A stretch of DNA of 64,000 nucleotides. Source: Pseudomonadota bacterium (lineage in GTDB: Bacteria; Pseudomonadota; Gammaproteobacteria; Steroidobacterales; SZUA-146). Made by a program: the position numbers and the translations under genes. Within the stretch, counting starts at the first letter, position 1, and each line of letters begins with the position of its first letter. Below, piece by piece: positions 1-7,775 of this stretch. The stretch covers positions 39,904 to 103,903 of the forward strand of contig JBCCHD010000013.1 of the NCBI GenBank assembly GCA_039028935.1, given 5' to 3'. The notes beneath the pieces were generated by a model that worked only from the letters and a program-made list of their open reading frames with translations, ran no database searches and was not told the DNA's origin.

Positions 1-1293
1 GTCCGGCGAGGCCGTAAAGTAAAACCAGCCACCATCGGCGTCCACCGCCAACAGTTGCGCCACATCAAACGCACCGGGCGTGAGATCGTCGATCGACTGT
101 CCGTCGCGAGACACTTTGTGTACGTGGCGCCACCCGCTGCGCTCGGAGACAAACGTGAAAGACTCGCCGTCATTCAGCCATTCAACATCATGAAAATCGT
201 CTAAGTGATGCGCATCTTGATCCGTAAATATCTTGCGACTTTGCCCGGTCGCAGCATCGACAAGATACACGCGGTTCGTGTCTTGCTTGCGATTCACAGA
301 CTGCAGCAACAATTCATCACTGCGATCAGCCCACTGCATGCGTGGAATATAATTGTCACGCGGATCGCCCGGTAACGCGGCCCATACCGTCGCCCCGGTG
401 TCTAACGACGCGACCCCAATACGTGCTGCCGACACCGTTTCACCCACTTTCGGATAGGGAATGCGGCTGATTGTGGGATACAGCGTATCCGTATTATTGA
501 TGATCAAAAAGTCTCGAACACCCGACGTATCGAACTGCCAAAACGCGATGCGTGCGCCATCAGGGCTCCAGCGAAATCCGTCTCGAATACTGAATTCTTC
601 TTCATAGGCCCAACTCATAATGCCATTGATGATCGAATCGTTCTGACGTTGAGTGAGCTGATCGATGCGTCCGGTTACCAAATCTTCAACGTATAGATTG
701 GCTTCTCGAACATAGGCTACCTGGCCGCTGTCCGGCGAGAACTTGGCAAACTGAAGTGTGCTCGGCTGCGCATCCGGGCCGCCTAACCGCGTCAGCGCCC
801 CACTGTCCAAATCGAGCACCGAGTAGTCGCCACGTGACTTCTCGCGCCATACACGGACACTGTTGGTATACAGCAATAACTTGCGCTGATCCTTAGACCA
901 AGCGTAGTCATCGATAACCAGTGGCGTGCCACCCTCTTCGGGAATGAGATCGCGAGCCGATAAAATAACGGTGCGTGTCCGAGTCTCGAAATCATAGCTG
1001 ACCAAATCCTTTGGCGGCTCAACCAGATCACCGATTTCATCAACGGCCAACGTCCCTTGGTCAAATTCAGGACTGTCTTCCAGCACCGTAAACGAGCGAC
1101 CATCCGGATGCCAACGCGACGCCACCGGTCGTTTGGCGTCATAGAGGCGGGCGTCAAAGATCGCCTCATTGCTTAACTGGTGTTCAGGCGCCATGGTGAT
1201 TACTCCTGCGTCGTCAACATGCTGACAAGCAACGGTCGCGATCAGTAGTGACAACACGATAAAAAATGGAACCAAGTGACTATTCGAATTCAC
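1..1293 (-). CDS. S9 family peptidase, DPP-IV-like N-terminal part (partial, runs off window start)
   Basis: The open frame runs unbroken from a GTG at 1293 to base 1 (431 codons) and continues outside the window. The start is followed by a hydrophobic stretch ending near a Cys (LLIATVACQ, a weak lipobox), so the protein is exported and possibly lipid-anchored. The visible part has the repeated blades of a dipeptidyl-peptidase IV N-terminal propeller (WHPDGRSFTVLED, FAKFSPDSGQVAYVREANLY, FRWSPDGARIAFWQFD). The Ser-Asp-His catalytic domain would lie beyond base 1 and cannot be checked. The family cleaves Xaa-Pro dipeptides from peptide N-termini in the periplasm. An internal ATG at 1191 would remove the signal sequence, so I prefer the GTG. 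Confidence 0.8.
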   Translation of the reverse strand, partial: MNSNSHLVPFFIVLSLLIATVACQHVDDAGVITMAPEHQLSNEAIFDARLYDAKRPVASRWHPDGRSFTVLEDSPEFDQGTLAVDEIGDLVEPPKDLVSYDFETRTRTVILSARDLIPEEGGTPLVIDDYAWSKDQRKLLLYTNSVRVWREKSRGDYSVLDLDSGALTRLGGPDAQPSTLQFAKFSPDSGQVAYVREANLYVEDLVTGRIDQLTQRQNDSIINGIMSWAYEEEFSIRDGFRWSPDGARIAFWQFDTSGVRDFLIINNTDTLYPTISRIPYPKVGETVSAARIGVASLDTGATVWAALPGDPRDNYIPRMQWADRSDELLLQSVNRKQDTNRVYLVDAATGQSRKIFTDQDAHHLDDFHDVEWLNDGESFTFVSERSGWRHVHKVSRDGQSIDDLTPGAFDVAQLLAVDADGGWFYFTASPD

Positions 1294-1423
1294 GATTGAG
1301 CCCTTTCAAGATTAGCTGAGAAATTGTGAGTGGACGTGCAGCAAAGACTACCACGCTCCAGACGCCAACCCACGCCCGATTGGCATCATTCGAATACGCA
1401 GAGCACATACAGCACGTGCGTCG

Positions 1424-2113
1424 TCAAACGATGAATAATGCATCGGCGATGGCTCGCCAACTACTCAGTTTGTGCGTAATCGGCGGCGTGAAGTACACGA
1501 GATTCCCCAGCGCCGCCAGAAGGAACGCTGGATGTGCGCGGCGCTCCTTGACCATGATAATAATTAAAATCAGCGCGTTGATCACAGCGGCAAGAAGCAA
1601 GCCAACAAAGACCGGGATAGGCAGCACACCATCGTTGAAAAACGCAAGGGTGTGCCAAATGATCCGCGCAAACGCAGGAACGAGAGCCCAAAATACGCTG
1701 GCGATCATCCAACGAGCGTGATCGTGCATATTCGGTAGTTTTCGCACCGCCATCAGCACACTAAACGTAAACCCAATCACCACCACGACATCGATAAACG
1801 TTAGGCCGTATTTCGCAACGTCCGGCAGATCCCCAACGAAGTTATAAGGCAGTGTGCCCAGCGCGGAAAAAACTACGCCTCCTGCCACAAACAAGCCGAT
1901 GATGCCGTACCAACGGTGTTGTTCGCGTCGAGCGCGGGTTATCAAATAAGGCTGAACGACCAAGAATACGAACCAAACTGTCGCACTGATGCCATGAAGA
2001 TGCTGCCGAAATGGGACGACATCCAGCTTTAACCAATAACTGGGTGTAAAACCAATGATCGCCACAGCGAGCGGAATGAGCAGCCAAAGATGTAAATGCC
2101 GATACGATTCCAT
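1424..2113 (-). CDS. polytopic membrane protein of unknown function
   Basis: This 229-residue protein has about seven hydrophobic segments starting at residue 9. Conserved-looking polar positions sit in or near the membrane: HLHGISATVWF near residue 39, an R-R-E-Q-H-R-W-Y loop, and HDHARWM near residue 130. The several histidines near helices would suit haem or metal binding, but that is inference. The start is supported by a GGGGTGA ribosome-binding site 4-5 bases upstream of the ATG at 2113. I do not recognise the family securely; DUF2306-like membrane proteins are one possibility. It is transcribed in the same direction as the flanking peptidase and MBL genes, but gaps of 130 and 211 bases argue against tight coupling. 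Confidence 0.6.
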   Translation of the reverse strand: MESYRHLHLWLLIPLAVAIIGFTPSYWLKLDVVPFRQHLHGISATVWFVFLVVQPYLITRARREQHRWYGIIGLFVAGGVVFSALGTLPYNFVGDLPDVAKYGLTFIDVVVVIGFTFSVLMAVRKLPNMHDHARWMIASVFWALVPAFARIIWHTLAFFNDGVLPIPVFVGLLLAAVINALILIIIMVKERRAHPAFLLAALGNLVYFTPPITHKLSSWRAIADALFIV

Positions 2114-2324
2114 AAATCACCCCAATTGAACGCGCCGGTGCGATCGCTTAACGTGCCAGCACTCACCCAGCGGATACCGCCTCAACGCACACGTAAACGC
2201 GCAAACGGATCATCCGTTCTGGCGCGATGACAAAACTGATCGATGGCATCTTGCGGTTGTCACTGCCGGCGCCTTAGCTCTCGTGCTGACTCTCGATTGT
2301 TTACGACGCGCACACCGGTTTGCA

Positions 2325-3854
2325 TCAGCGTACGATCGGCGGGCGCCGCACAAACGACACCAACGGTTCGACCCAACTTGGCGACGGTGTGTAGATAAGC
2401 CCGTGCCCTGTGCCATCCTGCACCCTGAGCTCCTGAAACTCGCTCACCCGTGTTGAGGACTGCACCAGCGGCGCACACGAACCCGCCCATCTGTCCGCCA
2501 CATCATACACGGCCAGCACACGGCCACTCAGCGTGATGGCGTGCTGCTCGGCGATCGCCATCGCGTCTGCGCTGCAGCCCGCCAAGAGCACAATATTAAC
2601 GGTCGAATCGTCGAGCAGGCTCGAAACACGCGCGGCAATAAAAGCCCCCTTGGAGGCGCCCGCAATCGTGATACGCGACGCAGGCACGCCCTGCCGCATG
2701 AGCGTTCTTACCTGTTCGGCGATGCGATTCGCCTCGATTTCAACATCGGCACCTTGTGGGCGCGCGCGGCTAATCACGTCAAATCCGTGTGCGGCCAAGG
2801 TTTGCAAGATCGACACGTATTGGTATTCACCCAGCATCGGACTCACCGCCGCTAAACCCTGATCTTCGATAATCTTGCCATGAAGATAAAAAAGATAATC
2901 GGTGTTACTCGACGGCACAACATGAGCGAATGCAAACGCCTCCATTTGATCACTAAAATTCTGTTCGTTTGCTAAGCGCGTCGTAAAGTGCCGCTCGGCA
3001 CTGAGCAGCGCCTTGCCAAGCAGTGTTGTATCCACGAACGCGTCAGCACCTTCGAATTTGCTTCGACGCATGCGTGCGAGCTGATCAAAGTAGTAGTCCG
3101 GGTGACCGGACACCACAATATCGGGTTGCATCGCACGGGCGCGTGCAAACGTCAGTCGATAGTCTTCGACAATGCCAGGATATTGCTCGGGCTCAAGCGA
3201 GTTAGCCGCCACCGAGGCACTGCAAAAGAACATCAGCGAAAGTGTCTTGTTGTGGTACCGCACGGGCATCGTCCACGATGTGCAGCCACGCGAATGGCCC
3301 GGCATATGCACCGCAGTGAGCGCAACACCGCCGAGGCTCAAAACGTCTCCATGAGCAATGACTTCATCAACTTCAACGGGCGGCGCGGAAAAGCTCAGAT
3401 TGTCTTCCGAACCCAGATAGACCCCCTGTTCAAGCGCAGAACGATCGCCCTCCATGGCCACCAATCTTGCGCCGCTGAGTCGTTTTAACTCGGCCAGCCC
3501 ACCCGAGTGATCAAAGTGCGCGTGCGAGTTAAGAAGGACTTTCACATCCTGGATGGCAAACCCAAGCTCGGTGATACTCTGCACGATCATCGGTGCATTC
3601 TGTGGCAATCCACCATCGAGCAAATAGTGCCCATCCGGAGTGGTAATAAGATAACTACCGAGCCCCTTCGTGCCAACGAAATAGACGTTTTGAGCCACGC
3701 GATAGGGCGTGATCGGTTCTATCCAAGTGGGATTGGATTCGCCCCATTGAATCCAAGGCGCGGCGGCCGAGGGCGTATCGGTGTCGGTGGGTATCGGCGA
3801 CTGGCACGCACCGAGTGACAGCGTCAGACACAGCAATCCGGTTAATCGTCTCAT
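2325..3854 (-). CDS. subclass B3-like metallo-beta-lactamase fold lipoprotein fused to an alpha/beta-hydrolase domain
   Basis: The 509-residue protein starts with a lipoprotein signal (lipobox LGAC, Cys17). Residues about 40-275 are a metallo-beta-lactamase fold of the B3 type. The zinc ligands are visible: H111, H113, D115 and H116 in HAHFDH, H187 in MPGHSRGCTSW, and H251 in SGHPDYY. Residues about 300-505 form a second domain resembling an alpha/beta hydrolase: an HG oxyanion-type turn at 325, a nucleophile elbow GASKG with Ser401, Asp452 or 455, and a terminal His484 in GTGHG. B3 enzymes are normally about 290 residues, so this is a fusion. The substrate is unknown; beta-lactams, lactones or other esters are possible. 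It is probably held at the inner face of the envelope. The ribosome-binding site is weak. Confidence 0.82.
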   Translation of the reverse strand: MRRLTGLLCLTLSLGACQSPIPTDTDTPSAAAPWIQWGESNPTWIEPITPYRVAQNVYFVGTKGLGSYLITTPDGHYLLDGGLPQNAPMIVQSITELGFAIQDVKVLLNSHAHFDHSGGLAELKRLSGARLVAMEGDRSALEQGVYLGSEDNLSFSAPPVEVDEVIAHGDVLSLGGVALTAVHMPGHSRGCTSWTMPVRYHNKTLSLMFFCSASVAANSLEPEQYPGIVEDYRLTFARARAMQPDIVVSGHPDYYFDQLARMRRSKFEGADAFVDTTLLGKALLSAERHFTTRLANEQNFSDQMEAFAFAHVVPSSNTDYLFYLHGKIIEDQGLAAVSPMLGEYQYVSILQTLAAHGFDVISRARPQGADVEIEANRIAEQVRTLMRQGVPASRITIAGASKGAFIAARVSSLLDDSTVNIVLLAGCSADAMAIAEQHAITLSGRVLAVYDVADRWAGSCAPLVQSSTRVSEFQELRVQDGTGHGLIYTPSPSWVEPLVSFVRRPPIVR

Positions 3855-3930
3855 GGGCTATGTCCAGGCCGGATCAATGTCGCTCGGCGCCGTCATGAGT
3901 GCATTCGAAACAACGTCACACATCGGTCGA

Positions 3931-5457
3931 CTAGAGGCGCTCAGACGCCGATAGCGGTTCAGACTTTGCGTCCGGTTCAGCGGCTGACGACACGGCCGCA
4001 CGAGCCTCGTCGATTTGTACCATCAGTGTCTCCGCCATCGTGACAAGCTTGCCGGCCGGATGAGCCCACGCTTTTACCGATCGAGTCAACACGTCCGCCT
4101 CGTCCAAGCGATTGGTGTGTACATAGGCACCGGCCAGCTCAATCCGAATGCCTAGATTCGACGGCAACAAACGATTGGCTGCCTCCAGCGTATCGATCGC
4201 CTTAGCGTGATCACGCTGAAGTAGAAAACTCCTGCCGTATAGTGCGTAGGTCTCGGGTTTTGAGTCATCGATTTGCCAAGATTTGCCGATGTATTTGCGG
4301 GCGGTCACTAAATGACCGTCGCGTAAACTCTCGTCTTTTTCCAGGCGGGCACGCGTCAACCAATAACGACCGATATCCAGCAACACAATGGGATCATCGG
4401 GACTGAGCCGGTAGGCGGCATTGAAATGCGCTTCGGCGTCGGCATGACGCTCCAGGGAAGTGGCGACATTCCCCAATCCCGCTCGCGCTCTGCCGGCCAA
4501 CGCGGCATCCTCAACGGCCACCTCATACCAGGCGCGGGCTTGTTGTAATTGATTGAGGCGCAGTGCGGCGTTGCCAAGCAAATGCGAAATTTCCTCTCGA
4601 CTGACCGATCGAGATTTCGTTTCAAAATCGCGCAACAGTTCGTCCGCCGACAGGCCAATGTAATCAAAGTCGCCCTTCCGGACATAGCGTTTGAGTCGGC
4701 TGTTAAAGGTAGTGATATTGATACCAAACGCTTCTCGAAACGCGTCCACACTGTCTTCTTGCTGCTCGATTCGTCGAAGATAATCGGCAAAGTGGTCGGC
4801 ATGATCGGGATAGGTTTGAAGATAGTGCACCGCGGCCCAGGCACTGGCGTAAAACATGCAGTGGCCGCGACCTTTACCCGATATAAGATCGGCCGCCGAC
4901 AACCAGTGACAGTTGTGAAACGATCTGCGGCGCATCGACGGAAAGCGGCCCACTTCGAAGCTATCGCCATTCAGAACAGCGGAACTGAAGTACTCGGCAA
5001 AACCCTCGGCAAACCAAACTGGATACGCCTGCACGCGACCACTTCGCGACAGATAATGCACGTATTCGTGCAAAATCGTCGCCGCATCTTCGGAGAATTT
5101 CGAGTCGCGAACCAAAATCAGATTCTCGCGTTTACCGGACGCAAACAATCCCAAGGTGCGATTGCTCACTCCGAGCTTGCGTAGGTCCGGCGCCGACTCG
5201 ACTGAGATAATCACCGTTTTTATGGGTGATTCGGTGATCTCAATATTGGTGAGTGCCGGAATGGCAGCACGAAGCAGTTCGAGATTGTGAAGCAACTCGG
5301 TGGCGTCAGTGACCGGCAGCAAACTGTAAAGGGTGAAATGCTTGGAGGACACTTCGTGCCAGAGTCGGTCCTCCAGGCCGCTTGCGTGAACAATGCTACC
5401 TACGAAAAGCACCCCGCTCACCAAGAGCAGCTTCCAACTTAGCTTGCGCATTCGCAC
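3931..5457 (-). CDS. exported HExxH metallopeptidase-like protein with TPR repeats
   Basis: The protein is 508 residues with a signal peptide (cleavage after about residue 25, VHA). Residues 130-134 are HEYVH, a zinc-peptidase HExxH motif, followed by WFAEGFAEYF (Glu151 or Glu155), which fits the third ligand of a gluzincin; this layout is like DUF1570 proteins. Residues about 285-480 are tetratricopeptide repeats (RARAGLGNVATSLERHADAE and AHFNAAYRLSPDDPIVLLD are adjacent units). The ATG at 5457 has an AAGGATG ribosome-binding site. Proteins of this build are thought to process or bind partners in the periplasm; no substrate is known to me. It lies 76 bases upstream of the MBL-fusion gene in transcription order and may be co-transcribed. 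Confidence 0.72.
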   Translation of the reverse strand: MRMRKLSWKLLLVSGVLFVGSIVHASGLEDRLWHEVSSKHFTLYSLLPVTDATELLHNLELLRAAIPALTNIEITESPIKTVIISVESAPDLRKLGVSNRTLGLFASGKRENLILVRDSKFSEDAATILHEYVHYLSRSGRVQAYPVWFAEGFAEYFSSAVLNGDSFEVGRFPSMRRRSFHNCHWLSAADLISGKGRGHCMFYASAWAAVHYLQTYPDHADHFADYLRRIEQQEDSVDAFREAFGINITTFNSRLKRYVRKGDFDYIGLSADELLRDFETKSRSVSREEISHLLGNAALRLNQLQQARAWYEVAVEDAALAGRARAGLGNVATSLERHADAEAHFNAAYRLSPDDPIVLLDIGRYWLTRARLEKDESLRDGHLVTARKYIGKSWQIDDSKPETYALYGRSFLLQRDHAKAIDTLEAANRLLPSNLGIRIELAGAYVHTNRLDEADVLTRSVKAWAHPAGKLVTMAETLMVQIDEARAAVSSAAEPDAKSEPLSASERL

Positions 5458-5503
5458 ATCCTTTTACTGCCGTTAAGCGCTGTTTCGACGCGTTGCCCAA
5501 GGG

Positions 5504-5509
5504 TATAAT
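5504..5509 (+). promoter_or_regulatory. candidate -10 box (TATAAT) for the membrane-protein gene at 5593
   Basis: A perfect TATAAT lies 84 bases upstream of the ATG at 5593. No good -35 hexamer is visible at 16-18 bases (TGTTTC is the nearest), so the promoter call is tentative. Confidence 0.35.
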
Positions 5510-5592
5510 GTACCACGCAAAAGAATACGAAAAGAAACACCGTATTCAATGGCTTAGACGCCCAAATTCGCCTTCAAACAAAGCAGAAAAGA

Positions 5593-6069
5593 ATGATCAG
5601 CGACGTCACAATCATCCTTTTTATCGCGTGCTCGGCGTTCCTCGTCGTCATTGCCGCATCGTTCTTACTCGCCAAGGACGTCCATCTTCCGGAAATTTCA
5701 GGTGGCGCGATTCCTCATCAAAAAAACGCCAAGACCGTCTTTTGGTTAGCGCTGATTTTCCTGTGCATTATCGGCCCGACTTTTTTTCTTTCGATTTGGC
5801 TCGGTGTCCAATACGAGGCGGGATTCTGGACCTTATTGATGGCGGCCTACGTGATGATTGTCATGCTGAACGCGGTCGATCTACTGATTTTCGACATCGC
5901 CATTTACATGTGGTGGTACCCGAGTTGGTTGCGCTACGAGGGATACGCACCGATTCACCGCTATTCCTACCATTTTCGAGCCGCCATACGAGGCGTAACC
6001 GTTGTCGGCGTGCCGCTCGCGCTGATGGCCGCCGGCACGGGGTGGGGTATCGGTAGGTGGGCAACCTAA
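5593..6069 (+). CDS. four-helix membrane protein of unknown function
   Basis: The protein is 158 residues with four predicted membrane helices (about 5-27, 47-70, 79-103 and 131-150). Aromatic-rich loops stand out, such as MWWYPSWLRYEGY before the last helix. No motif identifies a family. The ATG at 5593 has only a weak purine-rich ribosome-binding site. It stands alone: the neighbours on both sides are on the minus strand. The coding frame is clean and residue use looks like a real membrane protein. Confidence 0.6.
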   Translation: MISDVTIILFIACSAFLVVIAASFLLAKDVHLPEISGGAIPHQKNAKTVFWLALIFLCIIGPTFFLSIWLGVQYEAGFWTLLMAAYVMIVMLNAVDLLIFDIAIYMWWYPSWLRYEGYAPIHRYSYHFRAAIRGVTVVGVPLALMAAGTGWGIGRWAT

Positions 6070-6129
6070 ACGCTTCGCACTGAAGCACTGAGCCGCCGAC
6101 AACGACTCACCCGGTCTTGCACTCGCCGC

Positions 6130-6363
6130 CTAGCGGTGACGGGCGGTCTGACTGGCGTTCTCGCGAAGCGAGCGAAGATAAATCGCGTAGGGATTGGCTT
6201 TGTAATCGAGCAAATCAATCGCGCGCTGTACGCGTGACTGAGTGCTGGCGCGCACGCCTCGCTCGCCGTTCGCCACGCGCGATGCCGTTTTGGTCGACAC
6301 GCCCGCGAGCTTTGCAACGTCCCTCAGAGTCGGAACAACTTCCTGTGTTTTCAAACCGTTCAT
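6130..6363 (-). CDS. stand-alone LacI-type helix-turn-helix DNA-binding protein
   Basis: The 77-residue product contains a complete LacI-family headpiece: TLRDVAKLAGVSTKTASRV is the helix-turn-helix, followed by NGERGVRASTQSRVQRAI and the hinge-helix-like LDYKANPYA segment. It ends soon after, with no sugar-binding/dimerisation domain; a stop follows and the downstream DNA belongs to an opposite-strand gene. The ATG at 6363 has a GAGG ribosome-binding site 7-8 bases upstream, which is why the longer upstream reading is not used. It should bind DNA but lacks the usual effector domain, so it is either a stable mini-regulator or the remnant of a longer repressor. Confidence 0.68.
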   Translation of the reverse strand: MNGLKTQEVVPTLRDVAKLAGVSTKTASRVANGERGVRASTQSRVQRAIDLLDYKANPYAIYLRSLRENASQTARHR

Positions 6364-6626
6364 GATTTTTTCCTCAAAAAACTGGCTGCGAAGCGCATGT
6401 TCGTCGCTCGGGGTGCAGATGAGGCAATGCGCCTCGCAGCCAATCGGACCCTTTCCAGTAACAGCACGATCGATAGAGGGCGGCGGTGTAGCGCAGAGTC
6501 TCAATCAACACCCGACAGTCCGCCAGATCGTAGGTGGATCCGGGGTCAACGCATCCACACCGTCACGCTACTGGGTTGAGCGTTCGCGGACAAACGACAA
6601 AAAGTCACTGACGGCATGAGAAAAAA

Positions 6627-7532
6627 TCACCTGAGCCCGGCAAACGTATCGAGCGTCCAGCGACGAAACGCTCGCACCGCTTCGGTGCGTGCAGCCTGTC
6701 GAGTACTGACAAAGTAATACCGATATGGGGTTTGCACCTCGTGCACGTAGAGACGCTTCAAGTGACCCTGATCAAATCGCTCATTGGCCGCTGGAATCGG
6801 GGCAAGCGTTACGCCCACACCACGTTCGGCGGCACTCACCAGGGCCACCGTAGAATCTAAGGTCAAGGTGGTAGTCGGCGCTGGGAGGGCAACACCGGAA
6901 TCCTCGCACCACCGATCCCAATCGTCCGTGCGGCTACTGTGTTTCAAAATCGGAAACGACTGCACAACGCGGCCTTCTGTATCCACCAGTTTTTTATACA
7001 AGTCAGGCGAACAGGCCGGTACCTGTCGCAAGGGTAAAAACGCATCCGCTGCCATGCCCGCCGGCGCGCGCTTAAAAATGCGAATGGACACATCCGCCTC
7101 TACCGGATGGCGCTCGGCATCTTCATCGGTGGAATCCAGGTGTATGTCGATATGTGGGTAATTCAGCGTAAAGTCGGCCAGTCTCGGCACCAGCAATTCG
7201 CTGGAAAAAAATGGCTGCACCGAAATTCGAAGCAGATCACGCTGCTGTCGATTGCGAAAGTGGGCCGTCACCGTATCGAGCTCCGTGATGAGATGGTTCA
7301 CGCTATCGAATAGTCGTTCACCATCTTCGGTGAACGTGAGTGACGGATTGCTGCGATCAAATAACGGTCGCCCTACTTCCTGCTCTAGCGCTTTGATTTG
7401 TCGACTCACCGCCGACGCCGTGATGTGCAGCTCTTCGCTGGCTATTCGGAAACTCAAATGTTTACCGGCCACGCAAAACGTGCGCAACCCTCTTAGCGAA
7501 AGCTGTTTTCGATGTTTGGCCCGATTCGGCAT
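6627..7532 (-). CDS. LysR-family transcriptional regulator (GcvA/AmpR-like)
   Basis: The regulator is 301 residues from the ATG at 7532. The frame stays open for another 77 codons upstream, but that stretch lacks family similarity and is rejected. The winged helix-turn-helix is at residues about 11-70 (LSFRIASEELHITASAVSRQ, then IKALEQEVGRPLFDR). The rest is a substrate-binding-like effector domain. The HLSF...SAVSRQIKALE wording resembles the GcvA/AmpR branch. There is no divergent partner gene, so a target cannot be read from context; a dyad just upstream suggests autoregulation. Confidence 0.88.
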   Translation of the reverse strand: MPNRAKHRKQLSLRGLRTFCVAGKHLSFRIASEELHITASAVSRQIKALEQEVGRPLFDRSNPSLTFTEDGERLFDSVNHLITELDTVTAHFRNRQQRDLLRISVQPFFSSELLVPRLADFTLNYPHIDIHLDSTDEDAERHPVEADVSIRIFKRAPAGMAADAFLPLRQVPACSPDLYKKLVDTEGRVVQSFPILKHSSRTDDWDRWCEDSGVALPAPTTTLTLDSTVALVSAAERGVGVTLAPIPAANERFDQGHLKRLYVHEVQTPYRYYFVSTRQAARTEAVRAFRRWTLDTFAGLR

Positions 7533-7561
7533 GAGACTCTGTAAACGGAAAGCGACTGACC

Positions 7562-7576
7562 CTTGCAGATTGCAAG
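7562..7576. promoter_or_regulatory. candidate LysR-type T-N11-A binding site
   Basis: The sequence CTTGCA-GAT-TGCAAG is a 6-bp inverted repeat containing TTGCAGATTGCAA, which fits the T-N11-A rule for LysR regulators exactly. It lies 30 bases upstream of the LysR start codon at 7532, as expected for autoregulation. Confidence 0.5.
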
Positions 7577-7775
7577 TATCATGCCACGTCATTCTACGGG
7601 GATTCGCGTGCGCGGCCGCCCGCCGCGCACTGATGCGGTGCGCTTGGTGCCTCTTAGCGGTGCAAAAAAGTGAGCGCGCCACGCTCGCGGTAAGGCAATC
7701 GCCCTTCGTTTCAGATGCGGCAAACCGCGTGCGTTTGCACGGTTCACGTGCGGGAGACGCCATGCGGGAATGGCC

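Noticed and set aside
2210..2490. Short minus-strand open frames between the 229-residue membrane protein and the MBL gene
   Set aside because: They overlap the C-terminal part of the MBL-fusion gene in another frame and have Arg/Cys-rich composition typical of shadow frames.
2325..3854. Classical acquired carbapenemase
   Set aside because: No mobile elements or integron features surround it, and the fusion architecture and divergence point to a chromosomal enzyme with another or unknown substrate.
7533..7763. 77-codon N-terminal extension of the LysR gene
   Set aside because: No similarity to LysR proteins; the ATG at 7532 gives the normal N-terminus, and the T-N11-A dyad lies inside the extension.
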